Positions 10,844-21,659 of a stretch of 64,000 bases of DNA are shown here, in pieces (the first letter of the stretch is position 1; every line of letters starts with the position of its first letter). Position numbers and translations under genes: made by a program. The stretch is from Rhizobium sp. AAP43 (GTDB taxonomy: Bacteria > Pseudomonadota > Alphaproteobacteria > Rhizobiales > Rhizobiaceae), in NCBI RefSeq assembly GCF_001296045.1, contig NZ_LJHS01000035.1:62001-126000 (forward strand). The letters run 5' to 3'. A model generated the notes under the pieces. It was not told the DNA's origin. It did not search any database and worked only from the letters and a program-made list of their open reading frames with translations.

Positions 10844-12598
10844 TCAGTTCGTCTGGCGGCGCAGGAATGCTGGAATTTCCAGCTCGTCCCCTTCGCTTGC
10901 CGAACGGGCAGGCGTTGCGCGACCGTGATCGTCAAGCTGACCGCGGCGCGGCGCATAGAGGCTGGCCTCTGCCGAGAGCGGGCGGCGCTGCTGCGACGGA
11001 GCCTGCGGAGCCGAACCCGTCATGTCGCCCATGACTTCCTCGTCCTGATGGCGGCCGAGAGAGTTGGTGATGCGCTTCAGGAGACCCATCGGGCCACGCT
11101 CATCCTGGGCGGCAGGGGCTGCCGTAGCCGCGTTACGATGGTCCATCTCTGCCCGGACGACCGGCGAGAAGTCCTCGACCTTCGGCATGCGAACCGGCTC
11201 AGGCGCCATACGCTGCATGTTGGCGACCGGATCCATCATCATCGGCGCCGGAGCGACCGGCGCCTGCATGGCAGGCTGAACCGGAGCGACAGGAGCCGGC
11301 GCATAGGTCGGAGCCTGCGGCTGGATCATCTGCGGGGCAGGAGCGACCTCCGGTGCGGGGCTTGCAAACAGCTTGCTGGCCGGGCGGAAATCGTTCTGTA
11401 CCGGCTGAGCCTGCTGGAGTGCTGCCATCGACTGACGGGCAACGGCGATTTCGAGTTCACGCTCCATTTCAGCTTCAGCCGAACGGATGGTCTCGGCGAC
11501 CGGGTCCATTCCGGTCTTGGGAGCCTGCGTCATTGCAGGCTGATATGCGGCCGCTGCCGGAGCAACGGCCGCGGAGGGACGCATAACGGGCTTTGCGACC
11601 GGAGCAGCGTCGTAACCGCGGGCAGCCATGGCAGCCCGATCGATACCCGTTGCCACGACGGACACGCGGATGATGCCTTCCAGCGCTTCGTCGAAGGTCG
11701 CACCGAGAATGATGTTTGCGTCCGGATCGACTTCTTCGCGGATACGGGTCGCGGCTTCGTCGACTTCAAACAGTGTGAGGTCACGACCACCGGTGATGGA
11801 GATCAGCAGGCCCTGAGCGCCCTTCATCGAGGTTTCGTCGAGCAGCGGGTTTGCAATGGCAGCTTCTGCAGCCTGCATGGCGCGGCCTTCGCCGGACGCT
11901 TCGCCGGTTCCCATCATGGCGCGGCCCATCTCGCGCATCACGGAGCGAACGTCCGCGAAGTCGAGGTTGATCAGGCCTTCCTTGACCATCAGGTCGGTGA
12001 TGCAGGCAACGCCCGAATACAGCACCTGGTCGGCCATTGCGAAGGCGTCGGCGAAGGTGGTGCGGTCGTTTGCGATGCGGAAGAGATTCTGGTTCGGAAT
12101 GACGATCAGCGTGTCGACCGACTTCTGCAGTTCCTCGATACCCATCTCGGCCAGACGCATGCGGCGACCGCCTTCGAAGTGGAAGGGCTTCGTGACGACG
12201 CCGACTGTCAGGATGCCCTTGTTGCGGGCGGCCTGAGCGACGACAGGAGCAGCACCGGTACCGGTACCGCCACCCATGCCGGCGGTGACGAAGCACATAT
12301 GCGTACCGTTGAGATGGTCGATGATCTCGTCGATGCACTCTTCAGCGGCGGCGCGGCCGACTTCCGGCTGCGAACCCGCACCGAGGCCTTCCGTGACGTT
12401 GACGCCGAGCTGGATGATGCGCTCGGCCTTGGTCATGGTCAGCGCCTGGGCATCCGTGTTGGCGACGACGAAATCGACGCCCTGCAGGCCAGCGGTGATC
12501 ATGTTGTTGACGGCATTGCCGCCACCGCCACCCACACCGAACACGGTGATGCGTGGCTTCAGCTCAGTGATATCTGGCTTCTGCAGCTTGATGGTCAT
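10844..12598 (-). CDS. ftsZ: Cell division protein FtsZ (long-linker type)
   Basis: Tubulin-like GTPase that forms the Z ring. ATG 12598 is chosen because AAGGAA (12608-12613) lies 9 bases upstream and the protein then begins [10 protein letters not shown] as in relatives. About 584 residues: the GTPase core carries [13 protein letters not shown] and the tubulin signature [10 protein letters not shown]; after about residue 320 there is an unusually long Pro/Ala/Gln-rich linker of more than 200 residues and the conserved C-terminal peptide [10 protein letters not shown], which binds FtsA and other partners. Long linkers are characteristic of Rhizobiales and Caulobacter relatives. A 95-base gap separates it from ftsA, enough for an internal promoter. 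Confidence 0.98.
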   Translation of the reverse strand: MTIKLQKPDITELKPRITVFGVGGGGGNAVNNMITAGLQGVDFVVANTDAQALTMTKAERIIQLGVNVTEGLGAGSQPEVGRAAAEECIDEIIDHLNGTHMCFVTAGMGGGTGTGAAPVVAQAARNKGILTVGVVTKPFHFEGGRRMRLAEMGIEELQKSVDTLIVIPNQNLFRIANDRTTFADAFAMADQVLYSGVACITDLMVKEGLINLDFADVRSVMREMGRAMMGTGEASGEGRAMQAAEAAIANPLLDETSMKGAQGLLISITGGRDLTLFEVDEAATRIREEVDPDANIILGATFDEALEGIIRVSVVATGIDRAAMAARGYDAAPVAKPVMRPSAAVAPAAAAYQPAMTQAPKTGMDPVAETIRSAEAEMERELEIAVARQSMAALQQAQPVQNDFRPASKLFASPAPEVAPAPQMIQPQAPTYAPAPVAPVQPAMQAPVAPAPMMMDPVANMQRMAPEPVRMPKVEDFSPVVRAEMDHRNAATAAPAAQDERGPMGLLKRITNSLGRHQDEEVMGDMTGSAPQAPSQQRRPLSAEASLYAPRRGQLDDHGRATPARSASEGDELEIPAFLRRQTN

Positions 12599-12693
12599 GG
12601 TACCCGTTCCTTCTTTTTCCGGCCGCATCGCCAAGCCGGCCATGGTATTTCAACAGATTTTCCTTGGCCGAACCTTATGATCCGGCCGCTAAC

Positions 12694-14025
12694 TCAAAAA
12701 CTCTCTTTCAGCCATTGCCCCATACGGGCGAAGCGGCTGTTTCCGTTGCCAAAGGGCGAGAAGAGCCCGCCCTGCCCGGCATGTGTCTCCTGGTCCGCCA
12801 TCTGCGGATAGATCGTCAGTCCGACGGCTGTCGAAAACGCCGGTCCCTTGGCAGCCGCTGGCAGACCCGACACGCCCATCGGGCGACCGATCCGCACATT
12901 GCGCGCCAGGATCTTCCGTGCCGCCTCAGACATGCCAGTCAGCTGGCTTGCGCCGCCGGTCAGCACGACCCGCTTGCCGACGATAGGCGAAAAGCCCGAC
13001 GCCTGGATCCGGTCGCGCAGCAATTCGAGGGTCTCCTCGATGCGCGCGCTGATGATCCGGGTGAGCAGAGCCTTGGGCACCTGAATCGGTTGGTCGCGGT
13101 CGTCTTCGCCGATCGGCGGGACAGACACGACTTCGCGATCATCGGCGCCATTGGCGACAGCCGAACCGTGAACGACTTTCAGACGTTCTGCATCCTCGAT
13201 ACGGGTCGAAAGCCCGCGCGCCAGATCTGTGGTCACATGATGACCGCCGATCCCGATGGCGTCCGTATGGATCAACTTGCCTTCCGCGAAGACCGAGATG
13301 GTGGTCATGCCACCGCCAAGATCAATCGCTGCGCAACCAAGCTCCACTTCGTCGTCAACCAGGGCAGCAAGCCCGCTGGCATAAGGTGTGGCAACCACAC
13401 CTTCGACGGTCAGATGAGCACGGTTGATGCAGAGTTCGAGATTGCGGAGCGCTGCACGTTCGGCCGTGACCACATGCATGTCGACGCCGAGGACGTCGCC
13501 ATACATTCCAAGTGGATCACGGATTCCCCGCTCGCCGTCAAGCGAAAAGCCTGTCGGCAGCGAATGCAGCACGGCCCGGTCGTTGCCCTGCGACTGCTGG
13601 CCAGCCGCAATCAACACCTTGCGGAGGTCGGAGCCTTCCACTTCCTGGCCACCGAGATCGATGGTTGCCGTGTAGACGTCAGACCCGATTCGGCCCGCCG
13701 AAACGTTGACGATCAGGCTTTCGACCGTGAGCCCGGCCATGCGTTCGGCTGCGTCCACGGCCAGACGTACGACGTTCTCGACGGCATCGAGGTCGGCAAT
13801 GACGCCCGACTTCACGCCGTAGGACCGCTGGTGACCGAGACCGATCACTTCGACATTATGGGTGCGGCCCGGCAGGACGGACGTTTCGCGCCGCGGCGTC
13901 AGGCGTGCAATCAGGCAGACAACCTTTGTCGAGCCGATGTCGAGCACCGAAACGACATGCGCCCGCTTCGAAGAAAGCGGCTTGGAACGCGGAAGACCGA
14001 AGGAGGAACCACCGAAGATGCTCAT
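12694..14025 (-). CDS. ftsA: Cell division protein FtsA
   Basis: Actin-like ATPase that tethers FtsZ to the membrane and links it to the divisome. From ATG 14025 there are 443 residues: the actin-type phosphate-1 motif VLDIGSTKVVCLIA, an SHS2/1C insertion (AHLTVEGVV), phosphate-2 (AAIDLGGGMTTISVF) and a GGASQLTGM adenosine motif, then a C-terminal Trp/Leu-rich amphipathic segment (RMGQWLKESF) for membrane binding. The open frame continues upstream to 14265, but that part overlaps ftsQ in another frame and is not FtsA-like. Its start overlaps the ftsQ stop by 4 bases (ATGA type), indicating translational coupling. Confidence 0.98.
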   Translation of the reverse strand: MSIFGGSSFGLPRSKPLSSKRAHVVSVLDIGSTKVVCLIARLTPRRETSVLPGRTHNVEVIGLGHQRSYGVKSGVIADLDAVENVVRLAVDAAERMAGLTVESLIVNVSAGRIGSDVYTATIDLGGQEVEGSDLRKVLIAAGQQSQGNDRAVLHSLPTGFSLDGERGIRDPLGMYGDVLGVDMHVVTAERAALRNLELCINRAHLTVEGVVATPYASGLAALVDDEVELGCAAIDLGGGMTTISVFAEGKLIHTDAIGIGGHHVTTDLARGLSTRIEDAERLKVVHGSAVANGADDREVVSVPPIGEDDRDQPIQVPKALLTRIISARIEETLELLRDRIQASGFSPIVGKRVVLTGGASQLTGMSEAARKILARNVRIGRPMGVSGLPAAAKGPAFSTAVGLTIYPQMADQETHAGQGGLFSPFGNGNSRFARMGQWLKESF

Positions 14026-14951
14026 ATCTTCTGCTCCAGCTTCTTGAGTGTTTTGCGACGCTCCTCGAGGGCAGCGGTACGTCGCCCCTGGGCTTCCGGC
14101 GTCAGACGCACCGTGACCCGATCGGGGAGACGAAGGTCGATTGCGGCGATATCGCGCGAGAGCACAGACTGCTCCTCTTCGAAACGGTTGAGGAGCGCCA
14201 GCGCGTCGGCAATCTTGCCCTCCGGCAGACGAACGATAATGCCATTGTCCATGTGAACATCCCAACGGCGCCCGCCGACGCGAACAAAGGCCTTGACCCG
14301 CGATGCAATTGCCGGCCAGGCCGAGAATTCTTTCTCGACCGCCGCAGCAGCACTTTCCGCATCGCGACCGACGAACAACGGCAGCGAAGCAAACTTGTTG
14401 TCGCGCAGCGGCGCAATGACGCTGCCCGAACGCTCGATCAAGGACAAATCGGTTCCATGCTGCCAGATGCCGTAGGCCTGGCGCTCGCGCAGCAGAATTT
14501 CGACGGTCGCCGGGTAAACCTTGCGGATCTCCACCGATTCGATCCAGGGAAGCTCGGCAATTGCGGTGCGCGCCGCGGCAATGTCGAGACCGAGAAGGCT
14601 CGTCGAGCCATCAAGACCAAGCAACTGAAGAATATCGATTTCGGACGTATGCTGATTGCCGGAGACCCTGACGTCCTCAACGGCGAACCCCACACCGGAA
14701 GTCGTAGCCTCCATGACAGCCGGCCAATGGCCACCAACGATCGTTCCATGAAGCGCGACGGCAGAATAGAAGCTGATCAGCGACATCTTGCCGAGATGGC
14801 GCGGCAAAACGATGCGACCGGCGCAAAGGCTAAGGATAAACCGCACAACGCGACGCAAAGGACGCGGCAGCACGACACCCTCACCCGAAGCATGAGCAAC
14901 CGCATTGGTGCCCCTGCCGTTTACCGATTTATTGCCGCTCAACGAGAACAA
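14022..14951 (-). CDS. ftsQ: Cell division protein FtsQ, TTG start proposed
   Basis: Bitopic divisome protein that bridges early and late division proteins. I place the start at TTG 14951: it has the Shine-Dalgarno GGAGGA (14963-14958) 6 bases upstream, and the resulting N-terminus (M)FSLSGNK resembles the MFALxGKK start of rhizobial relatives. The ATG at 14972 has no such site in front. The product (309 residues) has a basic cytoplasmic tail, one membrane helix, a POTRA domain ([19 protein letters not shown]) and the FtsQ beta domain. It overlaps ddl by 13 bases upstream and ftsA by 4 downstream. Confidence 0.93.
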   Translation of the reverse strand: MFSLSGNKSVNGRGTNAVAHASGEGVVLPRPLRRVVRFILSLCAGRIVLPRHLGKMSLISFYSAVALHGTIVGGHWPAVMEATTSGVGFAVEDVRVSGNQHTSEIDILQLLGLDGSTSLLGLDIAAARTAIAELPWIESVEIRKVYPATVEILLRERQAYGIWQHGTDLSLIERSGSVIAPLRDNKFASLPLFVGRDAESAAAAVEKEFSAWPAIASRVKAFVRVGGRRWDVHMDNGIIVRLPEGKIADALALLNRFEEEQSVLSRDIAAIDLRLPDRVTVRLTPEAQGRRTAALEERRKTLKKLEQKI

Positions 14952-15865
14952 GAAGCGTCCTCCACCATCCAACGCAGGAATTCACCAAATTCATAACCGG
15001 CATGCGCCGCCATTTCCGGCAGCAGCGAGGTCGGGGTCATGCCGGGCTGGTTATTCAATTCCATCCAGATCAGATCGCCCTCTTCGGACATCCGGTCGTC
15101 GTAGCGAAAGTCTGAGCGACTCACTCCGCGACACCCGAGCGCCCGATGCGCCGTCAGCGCTAAGTCTTGTATTTTTTGGTAAATTTTCGGTGAAATTTGC
15201 GCAGGAAGGACATGCTCAGAGCCCCCGGCCGCATACTTCGCATCAAAATCGTAGAAGGCATGACCGAGAGGGACGATCTCAGTGACCCCGAGAACCTTGT
15301 CGCCCATGACACCGCAGGTCAGCTCGTGACCAGCGACATAACGCTCGACCATAACCTCGTCGCCATACTTCCATTCGCTCGACGTCAGGATCTGCGGTGG
15401 ATGCGTCATATCCTCACGAACGATGACCACGCCAAAGCTTGACCCTTCGCGAACTGGCTTCACCACATAGGGAGGCGCCATCGGATGAACCGTGCCGATA
15501 TCGAAGCGATTGAGAACAATCGCTTCCGCAACAGGCACACCTGCCTGTGCCGCAACGATCTTCGCCTGGCGCTTGTCCATGGCAAGCGCCGAAGCCAGCA
15601 CCCCCGAATGCGTGTAAGGGATCTGGAGGTATTCGAGCACACCCTGGATCGTGCCATCCTCGCCGTAAGGCCCATGCAGCGCATTGAAGGCGACATCCGG
15701 CCGCAACTCTTCGAGCACCCGGCCGATATCACGGCCGACATCCACGCGACTGACACGATAGCCGACGGTTTCGAGGGCTGCGGCGCAGGCTGCCCCCGAA
15801 GACAAGCTCACCGGCCGCTCCGAAGAAAATCCACCCATCAAAACCGCAACATGCCTGCCAGTCAT
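14939..15865 (-). CDS. ddl: D-alanine--D-alanine ligase
   Basis: ATP-grasp enzyme making the D-Ala-D-Ala dipeptide for MurF. From ATG 15865 it has 308 residues beginning [12 protein letters not shown]. Visible motifs: [14 protein letters not shown] (substrate 1), [26 protein letters not shown], the ATP-binding [15 protein letters not shown] loop, and the C-terminal metal site [18 protein letters not shown]. The frame opens 16 codons earlier, but those residues are outside the family. It is the first gene of the ddl-ftsQ-ftsA-ftsZ run, with a 211-base gap upstream that probably contains a promoter. Confidence 0.97.
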   Translation of the reverse strand: MTGRHVAVLMGGFSSERPVSLSSGAACAAALETVGYRVSRVDVGRDIGRVLEELRPDVAFNALHGPYGEDGTIQGVLEYLQIPYTHSGVLASALAMDKRQAKIVAAQAGVPVAEAIVLNRFDIGTVHPMAPPYVVKPVREGSSFGVVIVREDMTHPPQILTSSEWKYGDEVMVERYVAGHELTCGVMGDKVLGVTEIVPLGHAFYDFDAKYAAGGSEHVLPAQISPKIYQKIQDLALTAHRALGCRGVSRSDFRYDDRMSEEGDLIWMELNNQPGMTPTSLLPEMAAHAGYEFGEFLRWMVEDASCSR

Positions 15866-15948
15866 CAACGCCTCGCAAAATTCGATACCTGCCCCGCGAC
15901 TCTCAGGTCGCACGGGCTTTCTGCAAGATCAGTTGAACAACATTAAGG

Positions 15949-15974
15949 TTAATGAACCGTTTACTTTCGTTAAC
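15949..15974 (+). promoter_or_regulatory. Possible CtrA-like half-site cluster upstream of ddl-ftsQAZ
   Basis: TTAA (15949-15952), seven bases, TTTA (15960-15963), six bases, TTAAC (15970-15974). CtrA of alphaproteobacteria recognises TTAA-N7-TTAA, so this is one mismatch from consensus for the first pair. The gap lies between ddl and the GGDEF gene and is the obvious promoter region for ddl-ftsQ-ftsA. AT-rich intergenic DNA produces such matches by chance, so this is only a candidate. Confidence 0.3.
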
Positions 15975-16076
15975 CAGAGCCACTTTCAGGCCACGAAAAA
16001 TCCTCCGATAGAGAATTAAAATCAGAGGATATCAATCTGAAAATAAGAACGATTTAGGGGCTTCGCACAAAAAAAA

Positions 16077-16922
16077 TCAATGCAGCAAGGCAACCGCTGG
16101 AGCGCTCATGAAATCGCGTCGTAAACCTGTGTCACGATCCAGAAACTGATCGGCATGGACGATTCGATTACGCCCTGCAGCCTTGGCGACATACATCGCC
16201 TGATCAGCCCGACAGAACATTTCACTAAACCCCGCCCCCATGGCAGCCTCGGCAATTCCAGCAGAGACCGTCACCGGGATATGGCCGCCAGGGCCGAAGA
16301 AAGCCCTGCACTCAACCGCGAGACGCACATGTTCGGCAATATCCATCACCGAGGCATCACCGTCACTGCCAATGAGGATGGCGAACTCCTCCCCGCCCAG
16401 GCGTGCTGCCATCCCATCCGCTGGTACGATCCGGCGTAGAATCTCGCCCACTTCAGCGATGACCTCGTCGCCAGCCTTGTGGCCGAAGTTGTCATTGATT
16501 GCCTTGAACCGGTCGATATCAAACAGGACCATCGAGACCGGCCCCTTCATCCGCTCAAACTGCTCGACGAATGCACGCCGATTCATCAGTCCAGACAGCA
16601 TGTCGGTTCGGCTGAGAAGTTCGAACTTCTGCCGGGAAATACGTAGATCATAAATGGCAAGGCCGACGACGGCATATGCAACGAGCGCCACCAAAAACGA
16701 GACGGGTGGCGTAAGCACGGTCGCGATCACCAGTGCCGGACCCAGCGGATAGGGCAGGAGGTTGAAGGCGACCAGCAACAAATGGGCGAGCAGATTAAGC
16801 CCATAAGCAACCAAGGCGATCTTGGCCGCCATCCAGGTCGCCTTGCTCCATACGGCAGCACGGGACGAAAACTCGCCCAGCGTTAGCTGCCGTATCACCC
16901 AATGCCGCGCAAATCTGACCAT
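16077..16922 (-). CDS. Membrane-anchored diguanylate cyclase inside the dcw cluster
   Basis: A 281-residue GGDEF protein predicted to make cyclic di-GMP. Membrane helices occupy about residues 30-95; the GGDEF domain begins LLSRTDMLSGLMNRRAF and carries GGEEF. The inhibitory RxxD motif before the signature is missing, as in the protein at 1371-2228, with which it shares order, size and spacing. ATG 16922 has AGGGGTGG upstream. The gene interrupts the otherwise standard murB-ddl order, same strand, 71 bases from murB. A run of eight Ts lies at its 3' end on the coding strand, without a strong stem. Its location suggests, but does not prove, a link between c-di-GMP and division. Confidence 0.9.
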   Translation of the reverse strand: MVRFARHWVIRQLTLGEFSSRAAVWSKATWMAAKIALVAYGLNLLAHLLLVAFNLLPYPLGPALVIATVLTPPVSFLVALVAYAVVGLAIYDLRISRQKFELLSRTDMLSGLMNRRAFVEQFERMKGPVSMVLFDIDRFKAINDNFGHKAGDEVIAEVGEILRRIVPADGMAARLGGEEFAILIGSDGDASVMDIAEHVRLAVECRAFFGPGGHIPVTVSAGIAEAAMGAGFSEMFCRADQAMYVAKAAGRNRIVHADQFLDRDTGLRRDFMSAPAVALLH

Positions 16923-16993
16923 AAACCACCCCTGGACTGGAGGGAGCTTACGTTACGCGAGTTAAAAAACCGTCGTAGAGCGACTCGCGGCAG

Positions 16994-17968
16994 TCAGACA
17001 GCCGCGCTTCCCATGAACGGCTTGACCTCACGACCAGGCATAAAGATGCCAAGCCGCTTGATTTCCCATTCAAGTTTGACGCCGGTTTTCTCGAAGACCT
17101 GCTGGCGAACACTCTCGCCAAGATATTCGAGATCGTAGCCAGTGGCATGGCCGACATTGATCATGAAGTTGCAATGCAGGGATGACATTTGCGCACCGCC
17201 GATCATCAGACCCCTGCATCCTGCCTCGTCGATCAATTCCCAGGCTGAATGGCCTTCCGGATTTTTGAAGGTCGACCCGCCCGTCTTCTCCTTCACCGGC
17301 TGCACCGTCTCGCGGTGGTGACGCACGGCATCCATGTCGGCGCGGATCTTGGCCTTATCCTCGGGATAGCCCTCGAACAGCGCGCTGGTGAAGATCAAGC
17401 CCTCAGGGGCTGCAGAATGACGGTAGCTGTAGCCCATGTCGGCGTTCGACAGCACGTGAACATTGCCCTTGCGATCGACCGCCTCGACTTCGACCAGCCG
17501 GCCGGCCGTATCGCCGCCATTGGCACCCGCATTCATGCGGATCGCGCCACCGATGGAGCCCGGAATGCCATAGTAGAAGTGGAAGCCGCCGATGTTATTG
17601 TCCATCGCCATGGCGGCGATGTGCTTGTCCGGGCAAATCGCGCCAGCGCGAATTCGGTTCTCGCCAGCAAGCTCGACCTGACCAAAACCCTTGGCCGACA
17701 GCCGGATCACCACACCGGGGATGCCGCCGTCACGCACCAGAAGGTTGGAGCCAACACCGACCACCGTCAGCGGAACGTCTTCCGGCAAAAGTTTCAGGAA
17801 CGTCACCAGGTCATTGGTGTCATGGGGTTGAAACATGAGCTCGGCGAGGCCACCCGCCTGGAACCACGTTACACGGTCCATCGGCGCGTCTGGCGTCAGC
17901 CGGCCCTTCAGTTCACTGACCCCCGGTCCGAGCGAGGCCAGAAGCTTTTCCCCATCCACCTGTTTCAT
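16994..17968 (-). CDS. murB: UDP-N-acetylenolpyruvoylglucosamine reductase MurB
   Basis: FAD enzyme that reduces enolpyruvyl-UDP-GlcNAc to UDP-MurNAc with NADPH. The 324-residue protein has the FAD-binding blocks [14 protein letters not shown] and [17 protein letters not shown], the catalytic serine in [10 protein letters not shown], and a C-terminal LEWEIKRLG. The start ATG (17968-17966) directly abuts the murC stop (17971-17969), so translation is probably coupled. The order murG-murC-murB on this strand matches Rhizobium. Confidence 0.98.
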   Translation of the reverse strand: MKQVDGEKLLASLGPGVSELKGRLTPDAPMDRVTWFQAGGLAELMFQPHDTNDLVTFLKLLPEDVPLTVVGVGSNLLVRDGGIPGVVIRLSAKGFGQVELAGENRIRAGAICPDKHIAAMAMDNNIGGFHFYYGIPGSIGGAIRMNAGANGGDTAGRLVEVEAVDRKGNVHVLSNADMGYSYRHSAAPEGLIFTSALFEGYPEDKAKIRADMDAVRHHRETVQPVKEKTGGSTFKNPEGHSAWELIDEAGCRGLMIGGAQMSSLHCNFMINVGHATGYDLEYLGESVRQQVFEKTGVKLEWEIKRLGIFMPGREVKPFMGSAAV

Positions 17969-19381
17969 TCAAGACTTTCCCGCAATTGCATCCAGTTCAG
18001 CCGGCAGGGCGGCTGCCCACTGGGTAATGTTACCGGCCCCCAACAGGACCACAAAATCGCCCGGTTGCGCAATGGCCGCAACGAGAGAGGCAAGGTCTCC
18101 TGACTTCGGGAGGTAACGTGCGTCACGATGCCCGCCCGACTTGATCCGCGAGACCAGCGTTTCCGAATCGACGCCTGTTATCGGATCTTCGCCCGCCGCA
18201 TAGACTGGCGACAGGAAAATCGTGTCGGCATCGTTGAAGCAGTTGGCGAAATCCTCGAAGAGACTTGCAAGCCGCGAGAAACGATGCGGCTGATGCACGG
18301 CGATAATCCGGCCCTTGCACGATTCGCGCGCAGCCTTCAGCACTGCTTTGATTTCCACTGGGTGGTGCCCGTAGTCATCGAAGACCTGCACATTGTTCCA
18401 GCTTCCGGTCAAGGTGAAGCGACGCTTCACGCCGCCGAACCCCTCAAGCCCGCGCCGGATCGCCTCTTCCGGAATATCGAGGCGATTGGCAACCGCGATT
18501 GCGGCGCAGGCATTCGAGATATTGTGTCGCCCTGGCATGGGCAAGACGAGGTCATTGAAGTTGAACACACGACCGGTTCGACGACGGCGGATCTCCACGT
18601 CGAAGATCGAGCGCGTGCCGTCTAGGCGGACGTTGGAAAAGCGCACATCAGCCTGCGGATTTTCCCCGTAGGTGATGACCTTGCGATCCTCGATCTTGCC
18701 GACCAGCGCCTGCACTTCCGGATGATCAAGGCACATCACGCCAAAGCCGTAGAACGGAACGTTCTCGACGAACTGGCGGAAGGCGGCACGCGCATTGTCA
18801 AAGGTGCCGTAGTGGTCCAGATGCTCCGGATCGATATTGGTGACGATCGCCACTTCAGCCGGCAATTTGAGGAAGGTGCCGTCGGACTCATCCGCTTCGA
18901 CCACCATCCACTCGCCCTCACCCATGCGCGCATTGGTACCATAGGCATTGATGATGCCGCCATTGATGACGGTTGGGTCCATTGCGCCAGCTTCAAGAAG
19001 GGCGGCGACCATCGACGTCGTGGTCGTCTTGCCATGCGTTCCGCCAACGGCAATTGCATTGCGGAACCGCATCAGCTCCGCCAGCATTTCCGCGCGCCGA
19101 ACGACGGGCAGCAGCTTTTCACGCGCCGCGACCAGCTCCGGATTTTCCTTCTTGATCGCTGTCGAAACAACGACGACTTCGGCCTCGCCGAGATTATCAG
19201 CGCTATGGCCCACGAAAACCTCGATCCCCTTGGCGCGCAACCGCTGCACATTCGCGCTTTCGGATTGATCAGACCCTTGGACCTTGTGGCCGAGATTGTG
19301 CAGGACTTCTGCAATCCCGCTCATCCCGATGCCGCCAATCCCGATGAAATGGACCAGCCCAATTGTTTTCGGCATTTTCAT
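17969..19381 (-). CDS. murC: UDP-N-acetylmuramate--L-alanine ligase MurC
   Basis: Cytoplasmic ligase adding L-Ala to UDP-MurNAc. It has 470 residues with the N-terminal Rossmann motif [17 protein letters not shown], the ATP loop [23 protein letters not shown], and the C-terminal [10 protein letters not shown] and HQPHRFSR blocks typical of MurC. Its start overlaps the murG stop by 4 bases, and its stop abuts murB. Confidence 0.98.
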   Translation of the reverse strand: MKMPKTIGLVHFIGIGGIGMSGIAEVLHNLGHKVQGSDQSESANVQRLRAKGIEVFVGHSADNLGEAEVVVVSTAIKKENPELVAAREKLLPVVRRAEMLAELMRFRNAIAVGGTHGKTTTTSMVAALLEAGAMDPTVINGGIINAYGTNARMGEGEWMVVEADESDGTFLKLPAEVAIVTNIDPEHLDHYGTFDNARAAFRQFVENVPFYGFGVMCLDHPEVQALVGKIEDRKVITYGENPQADVRFSNVRLDGTRSIFDVEIRRRRTGRVFNFNDLVLPMPGRHNISNACAAIAVANRLDIPEEAIRRGLEGFGGVKRRFTLTGSWNNVQVFDDYGHHPVEIKAVLKAARESCKGRIIAVHQPHRFSRLASLFEDFANCFNDADTIFLSPVYAAGEDPITGVDSETLVSRIKSGGHRDARYLPKSGDLASLVAAIAQPGDFVVLLGAGNITQWAAALPAELDAIAGKS

Positions 19382-20499
19382 TGTGTGGCTCCCTTCGACT
19401 GGGCGATGCCCTTGCCGGCGGCAATAGCCTCTACGAGATCGGCGAGCAAGCTGGCCGCATCCGGCTTGCCCGTGCTTTTTGCCGCCGCAGCTGTATGAGC
19501 CAGCCTTTCCGGCGCATCCATTGCATCCTGCAGCAACAGCGCAATCCGTTCCGCCGACAGCTCTGATTGCGCAATAACCTCTGCTCCGCCTTCGGCTGCT
19601 AGCGCCTTGGCATTGGCGGCCTGGTCGTGATCAAGCGCATAGGGGTAAGGCACAAGGATGCTCGGGCGTCCGATCACTGCGAGCTCAGAGACAGTCGAGG
19701 CACCAGAGCGGCATATTACCAGGTGCGCTGACGCAATGCGCGCGGCCATGTCGGTAAAGAACGGCTCAACCTCAGCCGACACGCCGAGTGCCGCATAGGC
19801 GTCAACCACCTTCTGGCGATCATCCGGACGGGCCTGTTGGGTGACAACAAGCCTCTGTCGTGCGGCCTCCGGCAAAAGCTTGATAGCCGACGGAATGGCA
19901 TCGGAAAAGAACTGCGCGCCCTGGCTGCCGCCAAAGACGACAAGCCGGAACAGTTCACCAGCGCCGGACGCCTGGTAGGCGACATTTGACGCTTCGATTA
20001 CCGCTGGCCGGACCGGATTTCCAGTCAGCACCATCTTGTCACGATAATCGCCAGCCGGCGCCAGAAAGCCGCCGGCAATGGCTTTCACCCGCGAGGCAAG
20101 AAGACGGTTGGCGCGTCCCATGACGGCATTCTGCTCATGCACCGCGGTCGGAACGCCCAGGCCCGCCGCAGCAAAAAGCGGCGGTACTGTCGGATATCCG
20201 CCAAACCCGATGACGGCCTTGGGCTTCAGTTTCGACACCAGCGCACGGCCCTGGCGATACCCTTGCCACAACGACAGCAGCGCTTTGACAATGGCGACCG
20301 GGTTCTTCGAGCCAATCGTAGCGGAATTGACGGTATGCACGGTGTCAGCCGGAAAGCTTCCAGCATAACGCTCGGCCCGGCGGTCCGTGACGAGATCGAC
20401 ACCGTAACCGCGACGCTTCAATTCATGCGCCAAGGCCTCGGCCGGGAAAAGATGGCCGCCGGTCCCCCCGGCGGCGAGCAAAATTGTGCCTTTGGACAT
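19378..20499 (-). CDS. murG: UDP-GlcNAc:lipid I transferase MurG
   Basis: Peripheral membrane glycosyltransferase (GT28) that converts lipid I to lipid II. The 373-residue protein has the N-terminal [14 protein letters not shown] loop, the [12 protein letters not shown] block, GGSQGAQFF, and the donor-site [24 protein letters not shown]. It starts 4 bases after the ftsW stop and overlaps murC by 4. Confidence 0.98.
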   Translation of the reverse strand: MSKGTILLAAGGTGGHLFPAEALAHELKRRGYGVDLVTDRRAERYAGSFPADTVHTVNSATIGSKNPVAIVKALLSLWQGYRQGRALVSKLKPKAVIGFGGYPTVPPLFAAAGLGVPTAVHEQNAVMGRANRLLASRVKAIAGGFLAPAGDYRDKMVLTGNPVRPAVIEASNVAYQASGAGELFRLVVFGGSQGAQFFSDAIPSAIKLLPEAARQRLVVTQQARPDDRQKVVDAYAALGVSAEVEPFFTDMAARIASAHLVICRSGASTVSELAVIGRPSILVPYPYALDHDQAANAKALAAEGGAEVIAQSELSAERIALLLQDAMDAPERLAHTAAAAKSTGKPDAASLLADLVEAIAAGKGIAQSKGATQ

Positions 20500-20503
20500 G
20501 GGC

Positions 20504-21658
20504 TTACTCCGCTGGAACCCCGGCGACGGACCGGAACAGGCTCCGCTCCTGGGCTCGCTTTTCGGGGCGTCGACGGGTCAACGCCAGGATGAAGCCGGCC
20601 GTGACGCAGATCGCGGTCATCGACGAGCCGCCATAAGAGATCAACGGAAGGGTCATCCCCTTCGCCGGCAGAAGTTCGAGATTGACGCCGATATTGATCA
20701 TCGACTGCACGCCGAGCAGCAGAACCAATCCGGAAACGGCCAGCCGGTTGAAATCGTTGCGCTCGCGAAATGCATGACTGAGCCCCCGCAGCACGAGGAA
20801 GCCGAAGATCGCCACAAGCACCATGCAGAAGATGATGCCGAATTCTTCCGCCGCCACTGAAAAAATGAAGTCTGTATGACTGTCGGGAATGATCCGCTTG
20901 ACGATCCCCTCGCCGGGACCCTGGCCAAACCAGTCGCCACGGATAATCGCCTCACGCGCTGTATCGACCTGGAAAGTGTCTCCCTCCCCGGTCAGGAAGC
21001 GGTCGATACGACCTGCGACGTGTGGGAGCGTGTAATAGGCACCGAAAACGCCAAACACACCAAGCGATCCGAGAACCACGATCCAAAGCCATGGCATGCC
21101 GGCCATGAAGAACATCGCACCCCAGACGCTGCCGATCAGGATCGTCTGACCAAGGTCAGGCTGGGCAATCAGCAAGGCGGCTGCAATGCCAAAAAGCAGG
21201 ATGGCAAACAAATTGCCCGGAATTTCCGGCTGGCGTGCATGTTCGGCAAAGAGCCAGGCGCAGATCACGACAAAGGCAGGCTTCATGAACTCGGATGGCT
21301 GGATCGACATGCCGGCCAGCGACAGCCAGCGACGACCTCCCTTGACCTCGATGCCGATGAACAGCACCAGCACCATCATGATCAGGGCAACGGCAAGAAG
21401 CACCATGGCCGTGCGCCGCACCTGCCGTGGCGAGAGGAATGACAGGCCGATCATGACAGTGAGCGCCGGCATCATGAAGAAGGCGTGGCGCTTGACGAAG
21501 TGAAAGCTGTCGAGCCCCAGACGTTCCGCCACGGCAGGCGATGCCGCGAAGGACAGCATCAGCCCGATACCCATCAGCAGCACGAAGGTGAACAGGAACA
21601 GACGATCAATCGTCCAGAACCAGTCTGCGACAGGACCTCGCTCAACGCGGCTCACCAT
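20504..21658 (-). CDS. ftsW: Septal peptidoglycan polymerase FtsW
   Basis: SEDS-family glycosyltransferase that polymerises lipid II at the septum together with FtsI. The 384-residue protein has about ten membrane helices and the SEDS landmarks [44 protein letters not shown] and a terminal [10 protein letters not shown]. It lies 1 base from the murD stop and 4 bases before murG. The C-terminal tail is Arg-rich and cytoplasmic. Confidence 0.98.
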   Translation of the reverse strand: MVSRVERGPVADWFWTIDRLFLFTFVLLMGIGLMLSFAASPAVAERLGLDSFHFVKRHAFFMMPALTVMIGLSFLSPRQVRRTAMVLLAVALIMMVLVLFIGIEVKGGRRWLSLAGMSIQPSEFMKPAFVVICAWLFAEHARQPEIPGNLFAILLFGIAAALLIAQPDLGQTILIGSVWGAMFFMAGMPWLWIVVLGSLGVFGVFGAYYTLPHVAGRIDRFLTGEGDTFQVDTAREAIIRGDWFGQGPGEGIVKRIIPDSHTDFIFSVAAEEFGIIFCMVLVAIFGFLVLRGLSHAFRERNDFNRLAVSGLVLLLGVQSMINIGVNLELLPAKGMTLPLISYGGSSMTAICVTAGFILALTRRRPEKRAQERSLFRSVAGVPAE

Positions 21659-21659
21659 A

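Noticed and set aside
10829..12811. A 660-codon open frame on the plus strand opposite ftsZ
   Set aside because: It is the antisense of a highly biased, GC-rich gene; the translation has no domain pattern and is rich in Arg and His.
12664..14256. A 530-codon open frame opposite ftsA
   Set aside because: Antisense shadow; no ribosome site or recognisable motif.
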